Under the pieces are notes generated by a model. The model was given only the letters and a program-made list of their open reading frames with translations. It was not told where the DNA came from and did not search any database. This document shows positions 13,463-14,779 of a stretch of 14,779 bases of DNA, piece after piece (positions within the stretch are counted from its first letter, which is position 1; every line of letters starts with the position of its first letter). The translations under genes and the position numbers were made by a program. The stretch is from assembly GCA_001919995.1 (NCBI GenBank), contig MNIY01000086.1:1-14779 (forward strand), written 5' to 3'. This DNA is from Ktedonobacter sp. 13_1_20CM_4_53_11. Its GTDB lineage: Bacteria > Chloroflexota > Ktedonobacteria > Ktedonobacterales > Ktedonobacteraceae.

Positions 13463-14446
13463 CTATTGATTCTGCTTACTCACTAGTAGACTGCTTTCTT
13501 GCTCGCTTGGAGACGTGTCTTCCTCTCGAAGGCCAGGGGCGTTGATGGTAGGTACACGTACGCGCAAAGCGCCATGAATAAGAGTAACTGTTGCTGGTGT
13601 ATGGCCATGGGGTAGTCCATCCGCCTGGACCTCTACGGGATGATCAGTGAAAATGCGCAGAGACTTCACACGTCGGTGTGTAATCTTTGGCTGGAATATG
13701 CGGCGTCCCTGGCTGATGGAGATAGCGTGCTGGATATATTCAAGTTTACTGAATTGTTTGTAAATGAAGACATCTAACAGCCCATCATCCATGACAATAT
13801 CAGGGGCAACTTGAAAATGCGGGCCATAGAATGGCGCATTGCAGATCGTTACCTGGATCGCTTCATAGGGGCGGCGTTTTTTATCGTCAAAAGAAATTCT
13901 GAGTTTCGTGGGCTGGAAGCTGAAGAGCGTGAACAGTCCCTGGATTACACCGCGCACTGTTGAAATGAAGCCAAGGCTCTTTATCTCCTCTGCTGCTGGA
14001 AAGAGGGCCGCTTCAAGCCCTATTCCAGCAACCTCGGTGAAGACTTTGCCATTAATGTTTCCAACGTCAATGGCTCGTGTATCTCCTTTAGCGATGATTG
14101 CGCATGCAGCCTCGATCGGCAAAGGAATACCCAGGCTATGGGCAAGATTATTCATCGTCCCCATGGGGATAATACCTAGCGTACTCTCACGCTCGATCAG
14201 GCCAGCAGCCACTGCGTGAATAGTCCCATCACCGCCGGCAGCAATAACCAGTTCTGCCCCTTCATCCGCTGCTTTTTTCGCCAGTCCCTCACCTGTATCT
14301 TCCAGGGTGGTGTACCACACGTCTGGCTCGATGCCATAGGCGCGCAATCCTCTCAAAATTGCTTCCTCGTTCGTTTCCCCTGTCCCTTGTGACTCCGCTA
14401 TTGGTGTGTTGCCTGCGACGGGATTCAGTATCAGTATTGTCCGCAT
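13463..14446 (-). CDS. YegS/DgkB-type lipid (diacylglycerol) kinase
   Basis: A 327-aa soluble lipid kinase of the diacylglycerol kinase catalytic family (DgkB, YegS, BmrU). The nucleotide-binding half has ILNPVAGN (6-13), the invariant GGDGT (71-75) and GTMNNLAHSLGI (96-107). The second half has VAGIGLEAALF (139-149) and MDDGLLDV (219-226). It should phosphorylate a membrane lipid with ATP, opposing the PAP2 phosphatase that follows. The C-terminal 30 or so residues (SPSEQESSLL) are a polar extension. The start at 14446 follows AAAGGAT and begins with the usual MRTILILNP; a frame to 14503 would add 19 atypical residues. The exact lipid is not determinable. Confidence 0.92.
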   Translation of the reverse strand: MRTILILNPVAGNTPIAESQGTGETNEEAILRGLRAYGIEPDVWYTTLEDTGEGLAKKAADEGAELVIAAGGDGTIHAVAAGLIERESTLGIIPMGTMNNLAHSLGIPLPIEAACAIIAKGDTRAIDVGNINGKVFTEVAGIGLEAALFPAAEEIKSLGFISTVRGVIQGLFTLFSFQPTKLRISFDDKKRRPYEAIQVTICNAPFYGPHFQVAPDIVMDDGLLDVFIYKQFSKLEYIQHAISISQGRRIFQPKITHRRVKSLRIFTDHPVEVQADGLPHGHTPATVTLIHGALRVRVPTINAPGLREEDTSPSEQESSLLVSKQNQ

Positions 14447-14484
14447 GTTTGTGATATCCTTTGATAAGGGAATAGATTTCAACG

Positions 14485-14504
14485 CGTGGTTCACTAGAAA
14501 CACG
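14485..14504. repeat. imperfect palindrome in the divergent kinase/dehydrogenase gap
   Basis: CGTGGTT (14485-14491) and AAACACG (14498-14504) form an inverted repeat matching at 6 of 7 positions around CACTAG. It lies midway in the 87-base gap between the divergent starts at 14446 and 14534, as an operator for either gene could. I see no convincing promoter boxes here. Confidence 0.3.
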
Positions 14505-14533
14505 ATAAGCGCGAGCGAAAGGGATACACATCA

Positions 14534-14779
14534 ATGACGACTATCGGCGATCTATCCAGGCAGATACCTGATACCAGTAGAATAAACTTCTATACAGCTG
14601 ATCCTGACTTATCGTATCACATGCGCCAGTCCCTCTCAACAGAGGATTTTGAACGGGCACAGGGGATTCTCAGCAGGATGGGCGGGGTCGCTTCGCGGAG
14701 GATGGACGAACTTGCACAGGTCGCTAACCGCCAGGGACCCGTGCTGATCCAATATGATAAACGCGGACAGCGCATTGAT
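14534..14779 (+). CDS. acyl-CoA dehydrogenase-like protein, N-terminal part (cut by window end)
   Basis: An open frame from ATG 14534 runs 82 codons to the window edge without a stop. The start has AAAGGGAT about 9 bases upstream. The visible residues, including INFYTADPDLSYHMRQSL near 17-34, a helical stretch (about 37-65) and VLIQYDKRGQRID at the end, match the N-terminal leader of a group of long acyl-CoA dehydrogenases (AidB-like), where a YD..GRRID segment precedes the first helical domain. The FAD-binding and catalytic parts lie outside the window, so the assignment rests on this N-terminus alone. The gene is divergent from the lipid kinase. Confidence 0.6.
   Translation, partial: MTTIGDLSRQIPDTSRINFYTADPDLSYHMRQSLSTEDFERAQGILSRMGGVASRRMDELAQVANRQGPVLIQYDKRGQRID

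Noticed and set aside
1..14779. Mobile element, prophage, CRISPR array or defence island
   Set aside because: I saw no transposase, integrase, terminal inverted repeats, repeat-spacer array or known defence domain. Gene content is housekeeping and signalling throughout.

Overview
The window looks like chromosomal DNA of a Chloroflexota bacterium, most likely Ktedonobacteria-like. This is inferred from protein character and gene mix, not from a search: an MglA-type GTPase with two roadblock proteins, a DUF4388 protein, DUF402 and DUF429 proteins, sigma-70 type promoters, moderate GC and tRNA genes without an encoded CCA. It reads as mostly housekeeping sequence. I see no insertion sequence, phage module or CRISPR array.

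Layout. Positions 1-2909 hold a leader with an intrinsic-terminator-like hairpin, then guaB (IMP dehydrogenase) and an M20 metallopeptidase, tightly coupled. A promoter-like site near 2928-2956 opens a second plus-strand cluster: a short roadblock/LC7 protein, a longer MglB-like roadblock protein, an MglA-like GTPase, a DUF429 protein and a 10-TM EamA/DMT transporter (to 6355). A convergent minus-strand group follows: a small HEAT-like protein, a DUF402 protein and a stand-alone receiver-domain response regulator. The regulator has an excellent promoter that carries repeated GAAACAC boxes. Divergent from it is serS, which has an extended -10 exactly one promoter-length before its ATG (likely leaderless). 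serS is followed by tRNA-Ser(UGA) with a clean terminator, then a 426-aa DUF4388 protein. A bidirectional terminator separates that gene from minus-strand moeA, which is preceded by tRNA-Glu(UUC) with a near-consensus promoter. Further minus-strand genes are a PAP2 lipid phosphatase and a YegS/DgkB-type lipid kinase. A divergent acyl-CoA dehydrogenase-like gene begins at 14534 and runs off the end.

How the genes work together. The roadblock/roadblock/MglA trio is the most system-like part: a GTPase switch with its likely regulators, next to a stand-alone receiver and a DUF4388 protein that may belong to the same kind of signalling. The lipid kinase and PAP2 phosphatase form a plausible phosphorylate/dephosphorylate pair. 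serS beside its cognate tRNA is a translation pair. Several start codons were moved inward from the longest frame because Shine-Dalgarno sites, promoters or family N-termini decide against the longer form.
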